Shown: positions 19,562 to 28,298, counted from the first letter of the stretch. The stretch: 64,000 nucleotides of DNA from JBAXTZ01 sp041666525 (GCA_041666525.1 JBAYGT010000013.1:4893-68892); one strand, 5' to 3'. Notes: generated by a model from the sequence alone, not told the origin. A program made the numbers and translations.

Positions 19562-19570
19562 TGTTATAAT
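19562..19570 (+). promoter_or_regulatory. Extended -10 promoter element
   Basis: TGTTATAAT (TGnTATAAT) lies about 40 nt before the zinc-ribbon membrane protein gene and can also serve the tRNA-Arg gene that follows. A TTGACA at 19552-19557 is only 7 bases before the TATAAT, too close to be its -35 box. Confidence 0.45.
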
Positions 19571-19610
19571 GTACTCTGGCGTGTAGCTAAAAATGTTTAA
19601 TCGAGGGTAT

Positions 19611-19970
19611 ATGAGTAGTATTTTAGTTTTAGTGATTCAATTGGCGATCGCTTATTGGATATATAATGACGCAAAGAAAATCGGGATGCCGCAAATGCGG
19701 ATATTGATGTGGACGTTGGGAACAATAGTAATTCCGTTGCCGATGTCATTGTTGGTAGTAGCCGCTTATTTCTTTATTGGTAAAAAAGGCGTTAAACCAC
19801 CACAGGACAACAACACCATCGACGTTCAGGCGGAAGTGCTTCCAGATGATGAAGCAAAGCCGGAAATATTAGCTGATTCCAAAAAACCGGTTATGTATTG
19901 TCGGATGTGCGGCGCTGAAATACCGTTTGACAAGAGCGCTTGTCCCAAGTGCAACTCAGTTGTAGAGTAA
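19611..19970 (+). CDS. Small membrane protein with C-terminal zinc ribbon
   Basis: About 119 residues. Two hydrophobic segments (SSILVLVIQLAIAYWIY and ILMWTLGTIVIPLPMSLLVVAAYFF) anchor it in the membrane; an acidic linker follows, then a four-cysteine zinc ribbon CRMCG-x9-CPKC at the extreme C-terminus. GAGGG precedes the ATG at 19611; an ATG 18 bases upstream lacks a good ribosome site. I do not recognise a named family beyond the general zinc-ribbon type. It lies between deoB and tRNA-Arg. Confidence 0.72.
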   Translation: MSSILVLVIQLAIAYWIYNDAKKIGMPQMRILMWTLGTIVIPLPMSLLVVAAYFFIGKKGVKPPQDNNTIDVQAEVLPDDEAKPEILADSKKPVMYCRMCGAEIPFDKSACPKCNSVVE

Positions 19971-19974
19971 CAAT

Positions 19975-20049
19975 GCGCCCGTAGCTCAGGGGATAGAGCG
20001 TCGGCCTCCGGAGCCGAAAGCGCAGGTTCGATTCCTGCCGGGCGCGCCA
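19975..20049 (+). tRNA. tRNA-Arg (anticodon CCG)
   Basis: A 75-nt cloverleaf with encoded CCA. Acceptor GCGCCCG pairs with CGGGCGC; anticodon stem TCGGC/GCCGA with loop CTCCGGA gives CCG, reading CGG arginine codons. T-arm GCAGG-TTCGATT-CCTGC is intact. It starts 4 nt after the zinc-ribbon gene. Confidence 0.96.
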
Positions 20050-20060
20050 AAAAAAAATCA

Positions 20061-20088
20061 AGCTCCGTGATTTTCACGGGGCTTTTTG
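20061..20088 (+). terminator. Rho-independent terminator after tRNA-Arg
   Basis: A 10-bp stem with one G-T pair (20061-20070 with 20074-20083) is followed by TTTTTGTTT. It lies 11 nt after the CCA end. Confidence 0.88.
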
Positions 20089-20178
20089 TTTAATACAGGC
20101 AGGAAAACGGCAAGTTTTGCCGAATTAATATTAAAAGCGCAAATCTCGGACAGCGCTGTTCAATTTTGAAATTCATCG

Positions 20179-20202
20179 AAATCCGCCAGCGCTGGCGGAT
20201 TT
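20179..20202. repeat. 24-bp perfect palindrome in a leader
   Basis: Arms 20179-20190 and 20191-20202 are exact reverse complements with no spacer (centre CCAGCGCTGG). It lies 9 nt before the AGGGAG ribosome site of the dipeptidase gene. There is no strong T-run, so it is more likely a regulatory dyad or mRNA leader hairpin than a terminator. Confidence 0.6.
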
Positions 20203-20225
20203 GAAAGATTAGGGAGCTCGAAAAA

Positions 20226-20789
20226 ATGCCGGACAAGTTTGATTTGGTGCGATTAGATGAATTTGACAACAGGTTGACGTTCGATATCCGCTACGCAACC
20301 GCAGACAATTTTCTAAATAAGGTACTATATCCTTGCGCTATTGCCGTTGCCAGGCGCGGAACTGCGGACAAATTGAAAATTGCCGCTGATTACATTGAGC
20401 GATTGGGGTTTAGGTTCAAGATTTGGGACGCCTATCGTCCGGTGGCGGTACACAATCTGTTTTGGGAAGTATTGCCGGATTCTGATTATATCGCAAATCC
20501 GGCGACTGGCGGCAGCAAGCATTCGCGTGGTTGCGCTATCGATTTGACATTAATTGACACGGACGGCAATGAGCTGGAAATGCCGACGGTGTTCGACGAT
20601 GTAACCTACAACGCCGGCAGAAAGCACGCTGAGACGTTGCCGTTGCATATTCGCGAGAATCTGGCAGTGCTGACCGACGCCATGGAAAGTGCGGGTTTTG
20701 AGAGCATCGACAGTGAATGGTGGCATTACTGCGATAGCGAATGGCGTGAATACCCGGCGCTCGATGTTGAGCTTGATGAGTTTAATTAA
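20226..20789 (+). CDS. D-alanyl-D-alanine dipeptidase (VanX/DdpX type)
   Basis: A 187-residue zinc dipeptidase. Family motifs are present in order: FDIRYATADNFL near residue 20, YRPVAVHNLFWE (Arg that contacts substrate), SKHSRGCAIDLTL (zinc His and Asp, SxHxxGxAxD) and SEWWHY (catalytic Glu and zinc His). It cleaves D-Ala-D-Ala. No signal peptide is seen, so it acts in the cytoplasm, as for VanX and DdpX. No vanHA or vanRS genes adjoin it, so a role in cell-wall peptide recycling is more likely than glycopeptide resistance. It is the first gene of a run up to the sugar kinase at 23989. Confidence 0.9.
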   Translation: MPDKFDLVRLDEFDNRLTFDIRYATADNFLNKVLYPCAIAVARRGTADKLKIAADYIERLGFRFKIWDAYRPVAVHNLFWEVLPDSDYIANPATGGSKHSRGCAIDLTLIDTDGNELEMPTVFDDVTYNAGRKHAETLPLHIRENLAVLTDAMESAGFESIDSEWWHYCDSEWREYPALDVELDEFN

Positions 20790-20805
20790 AGTTATGGGGG
20801 ATATA

Positions 20806-21498
20806 ATGAAAATTGATAAAGACAAAATCCATGATTATGCGGCTAAAGTTTATGACATTACCGTCAATGGCTCGTTACCGGGTTCAGATTCGGCTTACGA
20901 ACTCGCGGCAAAATATAATAAAATGCCGCTGAACGTTGAACAACGGATTGACAAGCTGATAAAAAGCCATGTAGTGTTAGGTGCTAGCAGTGGCTTTTTG
21001 TCGGGATTCGGCGGATTCGCGGTAATGGCAGTTACTTTGCCGCTTAACCTTGCGAGCGTGATGTTTGTTCAAATACGGTTGATTACGGCGATTGCAATAA
21101 TTTGCGGTTGCGATCCCCAGGATAAGCGGGTGAAAACTTTTGTTATGGCTTGTCTGGTGGGTGAGGGGGCCGTGGATTTGATAAAGAGCTTTATGATAAA
21201 CACTGCCAAGTCATCAGCCGGCAGATTAGTGGGCGCCCTGAACAAACTGGCGTTGCGCCAGATTCAGGAGAAAGCGTTGCGCCAAGTGATTGAACGGTTA
21301 TCTAAACGACTAGCGCCACGGATTATTCGTGTAGTTCCGTTGCTGGGCGGTGTGGTTGGCGGCGCGGTTGACGGTCTGGCGGTTGCGGCTTGCGGGCAGG
21401 CGGCGAAAAAAGTCTTTCTTGATGTTTACATCGGTCGATATTTAGAAACGCAAATTGTGGAAGACACTGAATATGGGAGTGTGAAGATTGCGATATGA
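20806..21498 (+). CDS. EcsC family protein
   Basis: A 230-residue protein resembling Bacillus EcsC, a family of unclear function linked to membranes. It has LIKSHVVLGASSGFLSGFGGFAVMAVTLP (a glycine-rich hydrophobic segment near residues 50-80), a second hydrophobic region and VPLLGGVVGGAVDGLAV near the C-terminus. The ATG at 20806 follows GGGGG; reading frames opening earlier would overlap the dipeptidase gene. Its stop overlaps the methyltransferase start (ATGA). Confidence 0.78.
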   Translation: MKIDKDKIHDYAAKVYDITVNGSLPGSDSAYELAAKYNKMPLNVEQRIDKLIKSHVVLGASSGFLSGFGGFAVMAVTLPLNLASVMFVQIRLITAIAIICGCDPQDKRVKTFVMACLVGEGAVDLIKSFMINTAKSSAGRLVGALNKLALRQIQEKALRQVIERLSKRLAPRIIRVVPLLGGVVGGAVDGLAVAACGQAAKKVFLDVYIGRYLETQIVEDTEYGSVKIAI

Positions 21499-22238
21499 CC
21501 AAAACACCTAAAAACTGGTATCGTGATTTTTTCGTCGGTGCTGCCAATAAATATTGGGATTCAGCAATATCGGTTGAGCGGACGCTGGCGGAATGTAACT
21601 TTTTAACGAGTATCTTACCTGCCGGCGCCGAGTTGCTGGATATTCCTTCCGGATGCGGACGTTTGGCAAAAGTTCTGCTTGAACGCGGTTTTGCGGTCAC
21701 TGCCGTCGATGTCTCGGAAGAAAATATCGCAAAGCTGAAGCACACCGTGTCTAGTCCGAAGCTGACAGCGTTGGTTGCCGATATGACGGAATATGTGGCT
21801 TTTGAAAAATTTGCCGGAGCCTGCTGTTTTGGAAATAGTTTCAATTATTTCGACTTTCGGCTTATGAAAAAATTTGTTGGTAACGTCAGTAAATCATTGC
21901 AAAAACACAGCCCGTTCATTGTCCATAGCGGCGTGATTGCTGAGAGTTTGTTGTTGAATATCGAGGAGCGGACGTGGCATAATGTTGCCGGGTTAAATGT
22001 TTTGTTGGAGCATTCCTATAATCCGCTCCAATCTATGCTTATTACCGATTATACTTTTATTAATGACGACGGAGCGCGACACACCAAACAGATTTATCAT
22101 TACGTTTATACTTTGGCCGAAACAAAGCGGATATTTGCTGACAGCGGTTTGAAACTACGCGATGTTTATTCGGATACTGCTGGTAGCGACTATGTTGTGG
22201 GTTGTCCGGATTGTTATTTGGTGGCGGAAAAAATGTGA
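21495..22238 (+). CDS. Class I SAM-dependent methyltransferase
   Basis: A 247-residue protein with the SAM-binding motif I ELLDIPSGCGRLAKVL near residues 46-61, motif II VTAVDVSEENIAKLK, and CCFGNSFNYFD in the position of motif IV. The N-terminal WYRDFFVGAANKYWD is typical of small-molecule methyltransferases of this type. It starts within the stop codon of the EcsC-like gene, so the two are coupled. The methyl acceptor is unknown. Confidence 0.85.
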   Translation: MTKTPKNWYRDFFVGAANKYWDSAISVERTLAECNFLTSILPAGAELLDIPSGCGRLAKVLLERGFAVTAVDVSEENIAKLKHTVSSPKLTALVADMTEYVAFEKFAGACCFGNSFNYFDFRLMKKFVGNVSKSLQKHSPFIVHSGVIAESLLLNIEERTWHNVAGLNVLLEHSYNPLQSMLITDYTFINDDGARHTKQIYHYVYTLAETKRIFADSGLKLRDVYSDTAGSDYVVGCPDCYLVAEKM

Positions 22239-22246
22239 GGATGAGC

Positions 22247-23062
22247 ATGAAAGTAAAACTTATTGCAACGGATTTAGATGATACTTTATTGGGAAAAGGC
22301 GGCACTATTTCCGAATATACCGAGAATGTTGTACGCGAAGTGAAAAAGCGCGGTATTATCATGGCGGCTTGTACCGGCCGGATGTTTGAATCAGCTATGA
22401 ATCATATCCGTCATATGGAGTTTGAAGATGTGATAATTTGTGCCAACGGAGCGTTGGTGCGTGAATTAAAGTCAGATAAAGTGTTGTTACATCGGCCGCT
22501 GTCAATCGAAAAATATCAAACGCTGCTTGATCTTGCCCAAAGCAAATCCTGGCCGCTAATTGCTTGTTACAACGATCAAATGTATTCAGATAGCTGGAAT
22601 GAATTTTTAATTAAGTATCGCGATAAATATTTGCATGATGAGTTAAATGCAGTGCGGATAAATATTGTCGGCGCTGAATTTTTTAGAGCAATTTTCCAAC
22701 CGGAGAAAATATTGTTGATTATTGAAGCGCCGGAAATTTATGTTGCGCAGGAGTTTTTACGAAAAATCTATGGTGCTGAATATGAGATTGCGATTTCCAA
22801 ACCACCTTGTTTGGAGCTGACTGATAAATCCGCCACAAAAGGACAGGCATTGACATGGTTGGCGGGTTATTATGGATTGACCATGAGCGAAGTTCTGGCG
22901 TTTGGTGATTCGTATAATGATTTTGATATGATTAAAAACGCCGGAACCGGTGTGGCGGTGGCAAATGCCGTGCCGGAGTTGTTGGCGGTTGCTGATTGCG
23001 TTACACTTTCCAATGATGAGGACGGTGTAGCAAATTATATCGAGAAAAATATTTTGAAGTGA
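22247..23062 (+). CDS. Cof-type HAD sugar phosphatase
   Basis: A 271-residue HAD hydrolase of subclass IIB. Motif I is TDLDDTLLG, motif II is CTGRMFESAM, motif III/IV are AT-KGQALTWL and LAFGDSYNDFDMI. The ATG at 22247 is chosen because GAGG lies about 6 nt upstream; an in-frame ATG at 22241 abuts GAGG with no spacing. It is followed 18 nt later by the GlcNAc-type kinase gene. Substrates of this family are sugar phosphates or cofactors; a second paralogue lies at 42705. Confidence 0.9.
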   Translation: MKVKLIATDLDDTLLGKGGTISEYTENVVREVKKRGIIMAACTGRMFESAMNHIRHMEFEDVIICANGALVRELKSDKVLLHRPLSIEKYQTLLDLAQSKSWPLIACYNDQMYSDSWNEFLIKYRDKYLHDELNAVRINIVGAEFFRAIFQPEKILLIIEAPEIYVAQEFLRKIYGAEYEIAISKPPCLELTDKSATKGQALTWLAGYYGLTMSEVLAFGDSYNDFDMIKNAGTGVAVANAVPELLAVADCVTLSNDEDGVANYIEKNILK

Positions 23063-23080
23063 TTTAAGGAGAATTGATAG

Positions 23081-23989
23081 ATGAAAAAATGGATTATTGG
23101 CATTGATGGTGGTGGTACAAAGACAATTGCCTACGCCGCGACTAGCGACGGTGAAATTATTGCCAAAGCACAAGAGACTGCATCAAATTATCATGTAGTC
23201 GGAGTAGATGAGTTTAAACGGGTAATTATTTCGATAACAAAACAGTTGATTCATTTGACCGGCGCGCAAATGAAAGATTTGGAAGTATTTTCGCTCGGAT
23301 TGGCCGGTGTTGACCGCCCGGAAGACGAGCGAATAGTACGCGAGTCGTTACGCGATGTCGGTATTACTTGTAAAATAATTCTTAATCACGATGCGGCGAT
23401 AGCGTTGGCCGCCGGAGCCGGCAAAAAACACGGAATCGTGGTAATTTCTGGTACCGGCTCAATCGCCTACGGTGTGAATGCTCGTGGTGAAGAGTTTCGC
23501 GCCGGCGGTTTTGGCCACTTGATTGGTGATGAAGGTAGTGGCTATGATATTTCAATGAATGCCATCCGTTGTGCATTAACGGCTGAAGAAGGCCGATCAC
23601 AGCCGACAGCATTATTGCCGGTGTTGGCGGCGGCGGCCGGGTTGAATAGCCGCGATGAATTGATTGGCTATGTTTATCAGCAATCCAATAATAAGGCTGA
23701 ATTGGCAAAACTTGCTGAAGCTGTTGTCCAATGCGCCAACAGTGGTGATAAATGCGCAAAAAAAATCATCAAAACCGCCGGTAGTGCGTTGAGTGATTTA
23801 GTGAATTCAATATTAATTCGCGGCTTCTCTGAGGAAAGCGATGTCAAAATTATTACTTGCGGTAGTGTGGTCAATAACGTCCCGGCTATTTTTAAAACCA
23901 TCCGCGCCGGAATCGGCGACCGGGGTGTGTTGATTCCGCTGGAGTGCGATGCGGCGTTGGGCGCGGTGAATATTGCGCTTGAAAATTAG
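23081..23989 (+). CDS. N-acetylglucosamine kinase-like ASKHA kinase (BadF/BcrD family)
   Basis: A 302-residue kinase of the BadF/BadG/BcrA/BcrD family, whose members include GlcNAc kinase. It shows phosphate-1 motif IGIDGGGTKTIAYA, VFSLGLAGVDRP, LNHDAAIALAAG, the phosphate-2 motif GIVVISGTGSIAYG and GGFGHLIGDEGSGYDI. Length is typical. AAGGAG precedes the ATG. It lies just upstream of the beta-disaccharide PTS cluster, which supports an amino-sugar or sugar kinase role; activator of a dehydratase is excluded by the absence of its partner and of the iron-sulfur cysteines. Confidence 0.82.
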   Translation: MKKWIIGIDGGGTKTIAYAATSDGEIIAKAQETASNYHVVGVDEFKRVIISITKQLIHLTGAQMKDLEVFSLGLAGVDRPEDERIVRESLRDVGITCKIILNHDAAIALAAGAGKKHGIVVISGTGSIAYGVNARGEEFRAGGFGHLIGDEGSGYDISMNAIRCALTAEEGRSQPTALLPVLAAAAGLNSRDELIGYVYQQSNNKAELAKLAEAVVQCANSGDKCAKKIIKTAGSALSDLVNSILIRGFSEESDVKIITCGSVVNNVPAIFKTIRAGIGDRGVLIPLECDAALGAVNIALEN

Positions 23990-24081
23990 GAACACTGTTT
24001 AAGAGATTTGTTAATGAAATTAGACGAAATGGTTGGATTAACCGACCAAAACAAATAGTCGATATTTAGCGTTTCGTGTGG

Positions 24082-24110
24082 TTTAAAAATAAGATTATTA
24101 GTAGTATAAT
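24082..24110 (+). promoter_or_regulatory. Promoter of the PTS EIIB-EIIC genes
   Basis: TTTAAA (24082-24087), a 17-nt spacer and TATAAT (24105-24110) precede the EIIB gene by about 30 nt. It supports a transcription unit starting at the PTS genes, separate from the kinase gene. Confidence 0.7.
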
Positions 24111-24140
24111 GACTTCGTCAATTTATTAAAGGAGAGCTAA

Positions 24141-24449
24141 ATGAAAATTTTAATGGTCTGCGCCGGCGGGATGTCGAGTGCAATGGTTATTCGTGCAATT
24201 GAACAAGAGGGTGTCAAACAGGGACTGGAAATGAAAGTTAAGGCTGTAGGCATCTACGAGTTTGAAGACGAGATTAAAAATGGTTGGGATGTTGGGTTGG
24301 TAGCACCGCAAGTCCGCCATTGTTTGGCAAATTTTCAAAAAGCCGGCAACGAAGCTAACGTGCCGGTAATTGCGATGTCGCCTCAATGTTATACACCGCT
24401 GGGCGGAGCGCGGGCGTTGGCTGAAGCAAAGGCGGCCGCAGCGAAGTAG
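24141..24449 (+). CDS. celA: PTS lactose/cellobiose-family EIIB
   Basis: A 102-residue EIIB of the lac family (cellobiose, chitobiose, lactose). The phospho-accepting cysteine is Cys7 in MVCAGGMSSAM, the family loop. The C-terminal VPVIAMSPQCYTPLGGARAL is also typical. It receives phosphate from an EIIA and passes it to sugar in the EIIC encoded 44 nt downstream. No EIIA gene is present in the window. The gene name is by family; cellobiose versus chitobiose cannot be decided. Confidence 0.92.
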   Translation: MKILMVCAGGMSSAMVIRAIEQEGVKQGLEMKVKAVGIYEFEDEIKNGWDVGLVAPQVRHCLANFQKAGNEANVPVIAMSPQCYTPLGGARALAEAKAAAAK

Positions 24450-24493
24450 AAATCGGCGATAGAAGTTGTAAGTTATACTGAGGAGAGAGCTGT

Positions 24494-25840
24494 ATGAATT
24501 TCGTTATGACCTTCATCGAAAAAGTGTTGATGCCACCGATGACCAAGATTTCTACACAGCGGCACATTATGGCGGTCCGCGACGGGATTGTTGCATCAAT
24601 GCCATTTGTAATTGTCGGTTCCGTTTTTTTGATTGCAATTGCGCTGCCGTTTGACGCCTGGAAAGAATTTATCAAACCTTATGCACAGACGATTATTTTA
24701 CCTTATCGTATATCACTTGGCTTAATTTCGTTGTATGTTGCCTTTGGTATTGGCTATAACTTGGCAAAATCTTATAAGATTGATCCTCTGGCCGGCGGAA
24801 TTATGGCGTTTGGCGCGTTTATGATGACACAATTGCCGGTAAATGTTGGTGCAGAGATTAGTAAAATCGTTGGCGACAATAAGTTGGGTGTAGTTGGCGA
24901 AAACTTAACCGCTTTTGGCGACAAAATGGGGTTGGCATTTCCGCTTGAGCGGTTGGGCGCGCACGATATGTTTGTGGCGATTATTGTGTCAATAATTGCT
25001 GTTGAAGTGTTACGGTTTTGCCGCGAACGGAATCTAACGATAAAAATGCCGGATGGTGTGCCGGAGTCAATCGCGAGATCTTTTGCGTTACTGGTGCCGG
25101 TAGGCATTGTCATCCCAATAATCTGGTTTTTCCGGCATATAGTGAATATCGATTTTGGCGTTATTATTATGCTATTGTTTAAGCCGTTGGTTGTTGCGGG
25201 CAGCACATATATTGGCGCTTTGGTACCAGTATTTTTGATTGACGCATTGTGGTTTTGCGGTATTCACGGTGACTCAGTGGTCGGCTCGGTTGCCCGGCCA
25301 TTGTGGACAATGATGATTGAGCAAAACGGCGCAGCGGTGTTGAAAGGGTTGCCGGCGCCGCATTTGTTTCCCGAGCAGTGCTTGCAGTGGTTTGTGTGGA
25401 TTGGTGGTTCCGGTTGTACGCTTGGGTTAGTGGTTATGATGATGTTTTCAAAATCCACCTACCTGCGTGATATCGGTAAGGTGTCAATAGTTCCGGGAAT
25501 TTTCAATATTAATGAACCGGTTACTTTTGGTTTACCGATCATGTATAATCCGATTATGATGTTACCGTTTGTTTTTGGACCGCTGGTTATTGGCACCACA
25601 ACCTGGGTTTGTATGAAGTTTGGTTTGGTTCAGGTTCCTTATATTTTAGTTGCCTGGACGTTGCCGGCGCCGATTGGCGCGCTGTTGTCAACTGGTTTTG
25701 ACTGGCGGGCGTTGGTGTTATCAATGTTTAATCTGTGTTTAATGACGGCGATTTATTATCCGTTTTTCAAGGCTTATGAGCGCAAACTGGTTGCCGATGA
25801 AAAGGCCGCGGCTACTTCTACTGAACACTATCAGCTGTAA
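24494..25840 (+). CDS. celB: PTS lactose/cellobiose-family EIIC permease
   Basis: A 448-residue permease with about ten membrane segments. It has the opening FIEKVLMPPMTKISTQRHI, the KMPDGVPESIARSF loop and the two substrate-site motifs CGIHGDS (His258) and FNINEPVTFG (Glu341), matching His and Glu that bind sugar in the structurally known ChbC. It should import a beta-linked disaccharide and hold it for phosphorylation at C6. TGAGGAG precedes the ATG. A hairpin terminator lies between it and the isoaspartyl peptidase gene. Confidence 0.92.
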   Translation: MNFVMTFIEKVLMPPMTKISTQRHIMAVRDGIVASMPFVIVGSVFLIAIALPFDAWKEFIKPYAQTIILPYRISLGLISLYVAFGIGYNLAKSYKIDPLAGGIMAFGAFMMTQLPVNVGAEISKIVGDNKLGVVGENLTAFGDKMGLAFPLERLGAHDMFVAIIVSIIAVEVLRFCRERNLTIKMPDGVPESIARSFALLVPVGIVIPIIWFFRHIVNIDFGVIIMLLFKPLVVAGSTYIGALVPVFLIDALWFCGIHGDSVVGSVARPLWTMMIEQNGAAVLKGLPAPHLFPEQCLQWFVWIGGSGCTLGLVVMMMFSKSTYLRDIGKVSIVPGIFNINEPVTFGLPIMYNPIMMLPFVFGPLVIGTTTWVCMKFGLVQVPYILVAWTLPAPIGALLSTGFDWRALVLSMFNLCLMTAIYYPFFKAYERKLVADEKAAATSTEHYQL

Positions 25841-25865
25841 GCAAAGTGTAATTATAAACATTTCA

Positions 25866-25918
25866 TATACGACTACCGGCCGCTAGCGGCTAGCCGCTGG
25901 TAGTCGTATAATTGTTTT
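25866..25918 (+). terminator. Long GC-rich hairpin, probable terminator
   Basis: Arms 25866-25877 and 25899-25910 are perfectly complementary (12 bp). Between them is a self-complementary GCGGCTAGCCGC core, so the hairpin can be longer. ATTGTTTTTC follows. It is placed inside the PTS cluster and may limit transcription from celB into the next genes. Confidence 0.7.
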
Positions 25919-25929
25919 TCGGGGGGGCT

Positions 25930-26901
25930 ATGAAAAAATTTGCCATTGCCGTTCACGGCGGTTGCGGTTCGCAGGACAAAAATATGTCTGAAGTTGAAAA
26001 ACAAGCGCTACATGAATTAATGACTCAGGTTGTTAATGCCGGCAAGAAAATTCTGGAACGAGGCGGGTCGGCTGTTGACGCTGTAGAAGCCTCAGTAATG
26101 GTTATGGAAAATGATCCGATTTTTAATGCCGGACGCGGTGGTACTTATAACAGTCTTGGCGAGATCGAACTGGACGCGTCGATAATGAACGGCAAAAATT
26201 TTGCCTGCGGGGCGGTCGCCGGGGTGCGGACCGTTGCAAATCCGGTTAAATTAGCGCGCGCGGTAATGGAGCAGTCCAAAAATGTGTTTTTGATATGCGG
26301 CGGCGCCGAGCGATTTGCCGAAGAACTTGGTTTTACAAAAATGCTGCCAGACTATTTTCATACCGAGAGCCGTTATAAGCGTTATTTGGCAGCATTAGCT
26401 GAAGAGGAAGCCGCAAAAAGCTTACCAGAATTAAAAAAAGGTACGGTTGGTGCGGTTGCGTTGGATTGTAATGGCGATTTGGCTGCGGCAACATCTACTG
26501 GCGGAATTCTTATGAAAAAATACGGCCGGGTCGGTGATACGCCAATAATTGGTGCCGGTACATATGCAGATAACCGTACTTGTGCAGTGTCCTGTACCGG
26601 AACCGGCGAAGAGTTTATTCGTTATAACGTTGCCCGTGATGTCAGTAACAAAATGGAATATCTGGGTTATGATATTTTTAATGCAACTGATGCAGTGATT
26701 AATCCGGAACGCGGCAAGCTTCAACCGGATGACGGTGGTTTGGTTGCTGTTGATCGTTTTGGCAACGTTGCATGGCAATGTACCTGCGACACTTTGCTGC
26801 GGGGAACAGCGGACAGCGATGGACGTTTTGAAACAGGTATTTGGACAGAAGGCGAACCGCAGTTCTATCAAAAAGCAAACGGAAACGAAATAGAGAAATG
26901 A
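25930..26901 (+). CDS. iaaA: Isoaspartyl peptidase / L-asparaginase (Ntn hydrolase)
   Basis: A 323-residue N-terminal-nucleophile hydrolase made as a precursor that cleaves itself before Thr in KKGTVGAVALD (near residue 175). The following TSTGGILMKKYGRVGD and SCTGTGEEFIR are those of plant-type asparaginase/isoaspartyl dipeptidase rather than glycosylasparaginase. The N-terminal half has AVHGGCGSQ and GRGGTYNSLGEIELDAS. The start at 25930 follows a GGGGGG ribosome site. It lies inside a sugar PTS cluster, an unusual place for this enzyme. Confidence 0.9.
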   Translation: MKKFAIAVHGGCGSQDKNMSEVEKQALHELMTQVVNAGKKILERGGSAVDAVEASVMVMENDPIFNAGRGGTYNSLGEIELDASIMNGKNFACGAVAGVRTVANPVKLARAVMEQSKNVFLICGGAERFAEELGFTKMLPDYFHTESRYKRYLAALAEEEAAKSLPELKKGTVGAVALDCNGDLAAATSTGGILMKKYGRVGDTPIIGAGTYADNRTCAVSCTGTGEEFIRYNVARDVSNKMEYLGYDIFNATDAVINPERGKLQPDDGGLVAVDRFGNVAWQCTCDTLLRGTADSDGRFETGIWTEGEPQFYQKANGNEIEK

Positions 26902-26922
26902 AATCAGCGAATAAAATAACTC

Positions 26923-26951
26923 GTGATATTTTGGTAGTTCCAGTGTATAAT
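26923..26951 (+). promoter_or_regulatory. Candidate promoter of the GH4 gene
   Basis: GTGATA (26923-26928), 17 nt, then TATAAT (26946-26951), about 30 nt before the 6-phospho-glucosidase start. The -35 box is weak. Confidence 0.5.
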
Positions 26952-26981
26952 ACTAGCGTATTTTGTTAGTGGAGGATGTTA

Positions 26982-28298
26982 ATGTCAAAAGGGCTCAAAA
27001 TCGCAACAATTGGCGGTGGTTCCAGTTACACTCCGGAAATTGTTGAGGGATTTATTAACAAAAAGCTGTCCGGAGAATTGCCCCTTACTGATTTGTTTTT
27101 AGTTGATGTTCCGGCCGGTAAGGAAAAACTGGAAATTGTCGGCACGTTGGCAAAACGTATGGTTAAGAAAGCCAATGCCGGCATTAAGATTCATCTTACT
27201 TATGATCGGCGTAAGGCGTTAAAAAATGCTGATTTTGTGACAACACAGTTTCGTGTTGGCTTATTGGAAGCCCGGATTAAAGACGAGAAAATTCCTTTGA
27301 AATATAATCTGATTGGCCAGGAAACTAATGGCCCTGGAGGGTTTGCAAAGGCACTCCGGACTATTCCGGTAATTTTGGATATTTGCAAAGATATGGCTGA
27401 GCTTTGCCCGAATGCCTGGTTGATTAATTTTACTAATCCTTCCGGTATGGTTACTGAAGCAGTATTGAAACATACCAACATTAAGGTTCTTGGTCTGTGT
27501 AACGTGCCGCTTGGCATGAAACAGATGGTTGCGGATATGTATGGCGTGGAAATGAACCGCGTGTATATTGAGTTTGCCGGATTGAACCATTTTGTCTGGG
27601 GGCGAAAAATTCTGCTAGACGGTTTGGATGTTACGGCTGATGTTCTTGATGCACTAGTCAAAGGTGAAATTATTGGAACAATGAAAAACATGCCACCGGC
27701 CGAGTGGAATGTTGATTTGCTAAAAGATCTAAAAATGTTGCCTTGCGGCTATCACCGTTACTATTATATGAAAAATGATGCCCTCGAAAAAGTCAAAAAA
27801 GAGGCTGCCGACAAAGGTGTTCGCGCCGAAGTGGTTAAAGGCGTGGAAGACGAATTGTTCGAACTCTACAAAGATCCTAATTTGTCGGAAAAACCGGAGC
27901 AACTGAGCAAACGCGGCGGCGCACATTATTCTGATGCTGCGGTAAATTTAATATCGGCAATTTACAATGATAAACGCGATATTCATGTCGTTAATGTCCG
28001 CAACAACGGTACTATCAGTGACTTGCCGGATAATGTAGCTATTGAATGTAATTGCGTGGTAACACGCGACGGTGCCAAACCGTTAGCCATTGGCAAAATG
28101 CCGATTGGTGCGCGCGGAATACTGCAGCTGCAAAAAGCTTTTGAAGAGTTGGCGATTGAGGCAGCGGTTACCGGAAACTATGCGACTGCGTTGCATGCCA
28201 TGACTATCAATCCGCTGGTCGGTGATTCCAGCCTGGCGAAAGCAGTATTAGATGACCTTATTGAAGCACATAAAGAGTTTTTGCCGCGATTCAAATAA
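26982..28298 (+). CDS. 6-phospho-beta-glucosidase, GH4 family
   Basis: A 438-residue NAD- and Mn-dependent glycosidase (LicH/CelF/ChbF type). It opens with the NAD-binding IATIGGGSSYTPEIVEG, has INFTNPSGMVTEAV, the metal Cys in LGLCNVPLGM and the metal His in FAGLNHFVWG. It would hydrolyse the 6-phospho disaccharide brought in by the EIIBC encoded upstream. The ATG at 26982 is preferred, as GGAGG ends 6 nt before it; an ATG at 26976 abuts GGAGG. HPr follows 29 nt later. Confidence 0.92.
   Translation: MSKGLKIATIGGGSSYTPEIVEGFINKKLSGELPLTDLFLVDVPAGKEKLEIVGTLAKRMVKKANAGIKIHLTYDRRKALKNADFVTTQFRVGLLEARIKDEKIPLKYNLIGQETNGPGGFAKALRTIPVILDICKDMAELCPNAWLINFTNPSGMVTEAVLKHTNIKVLGLCNVPLGMKQMVADMYGVEMNRVYIEFAGLNHFVWGRKILLDGLDVTADVLDALVKGEIIGTMKNMPPAEWNVDLLKDLKMLPCGYHRYYYMKNDALEKVKKEAADKGVRAEVVKGVEDELFELYKDPNLSEKPEQLSKRGGAHYSDAAVNLISAIYNDKRDIHVVNVRNNGTISDLPDNVAIECNCVVTRDGAKPLAIGKMPIGARGILQLQKAFEELAIEAAVTGNYATALHAMTINPLVGDSSLAKAVLDDLIEAHKEFLPRFK

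Noticed and set aside
20226..20789. Vancomycin resistance locus
   Set aside because: Only a VanX-type dipeptidase is present; no D-Ala-D-Lac ligase, dehydrogenase or two-component regulator is near it.
25930..26901. Glycosylasparaginase (GlcNAc-Asn hydrolase)
   Set aside because: The motifs TSTGG and SCTGTGE are those of isoaspartyl peptidase/plant-type asparaginase, not the glycosylasparaginase pattern, despite the sugar context.
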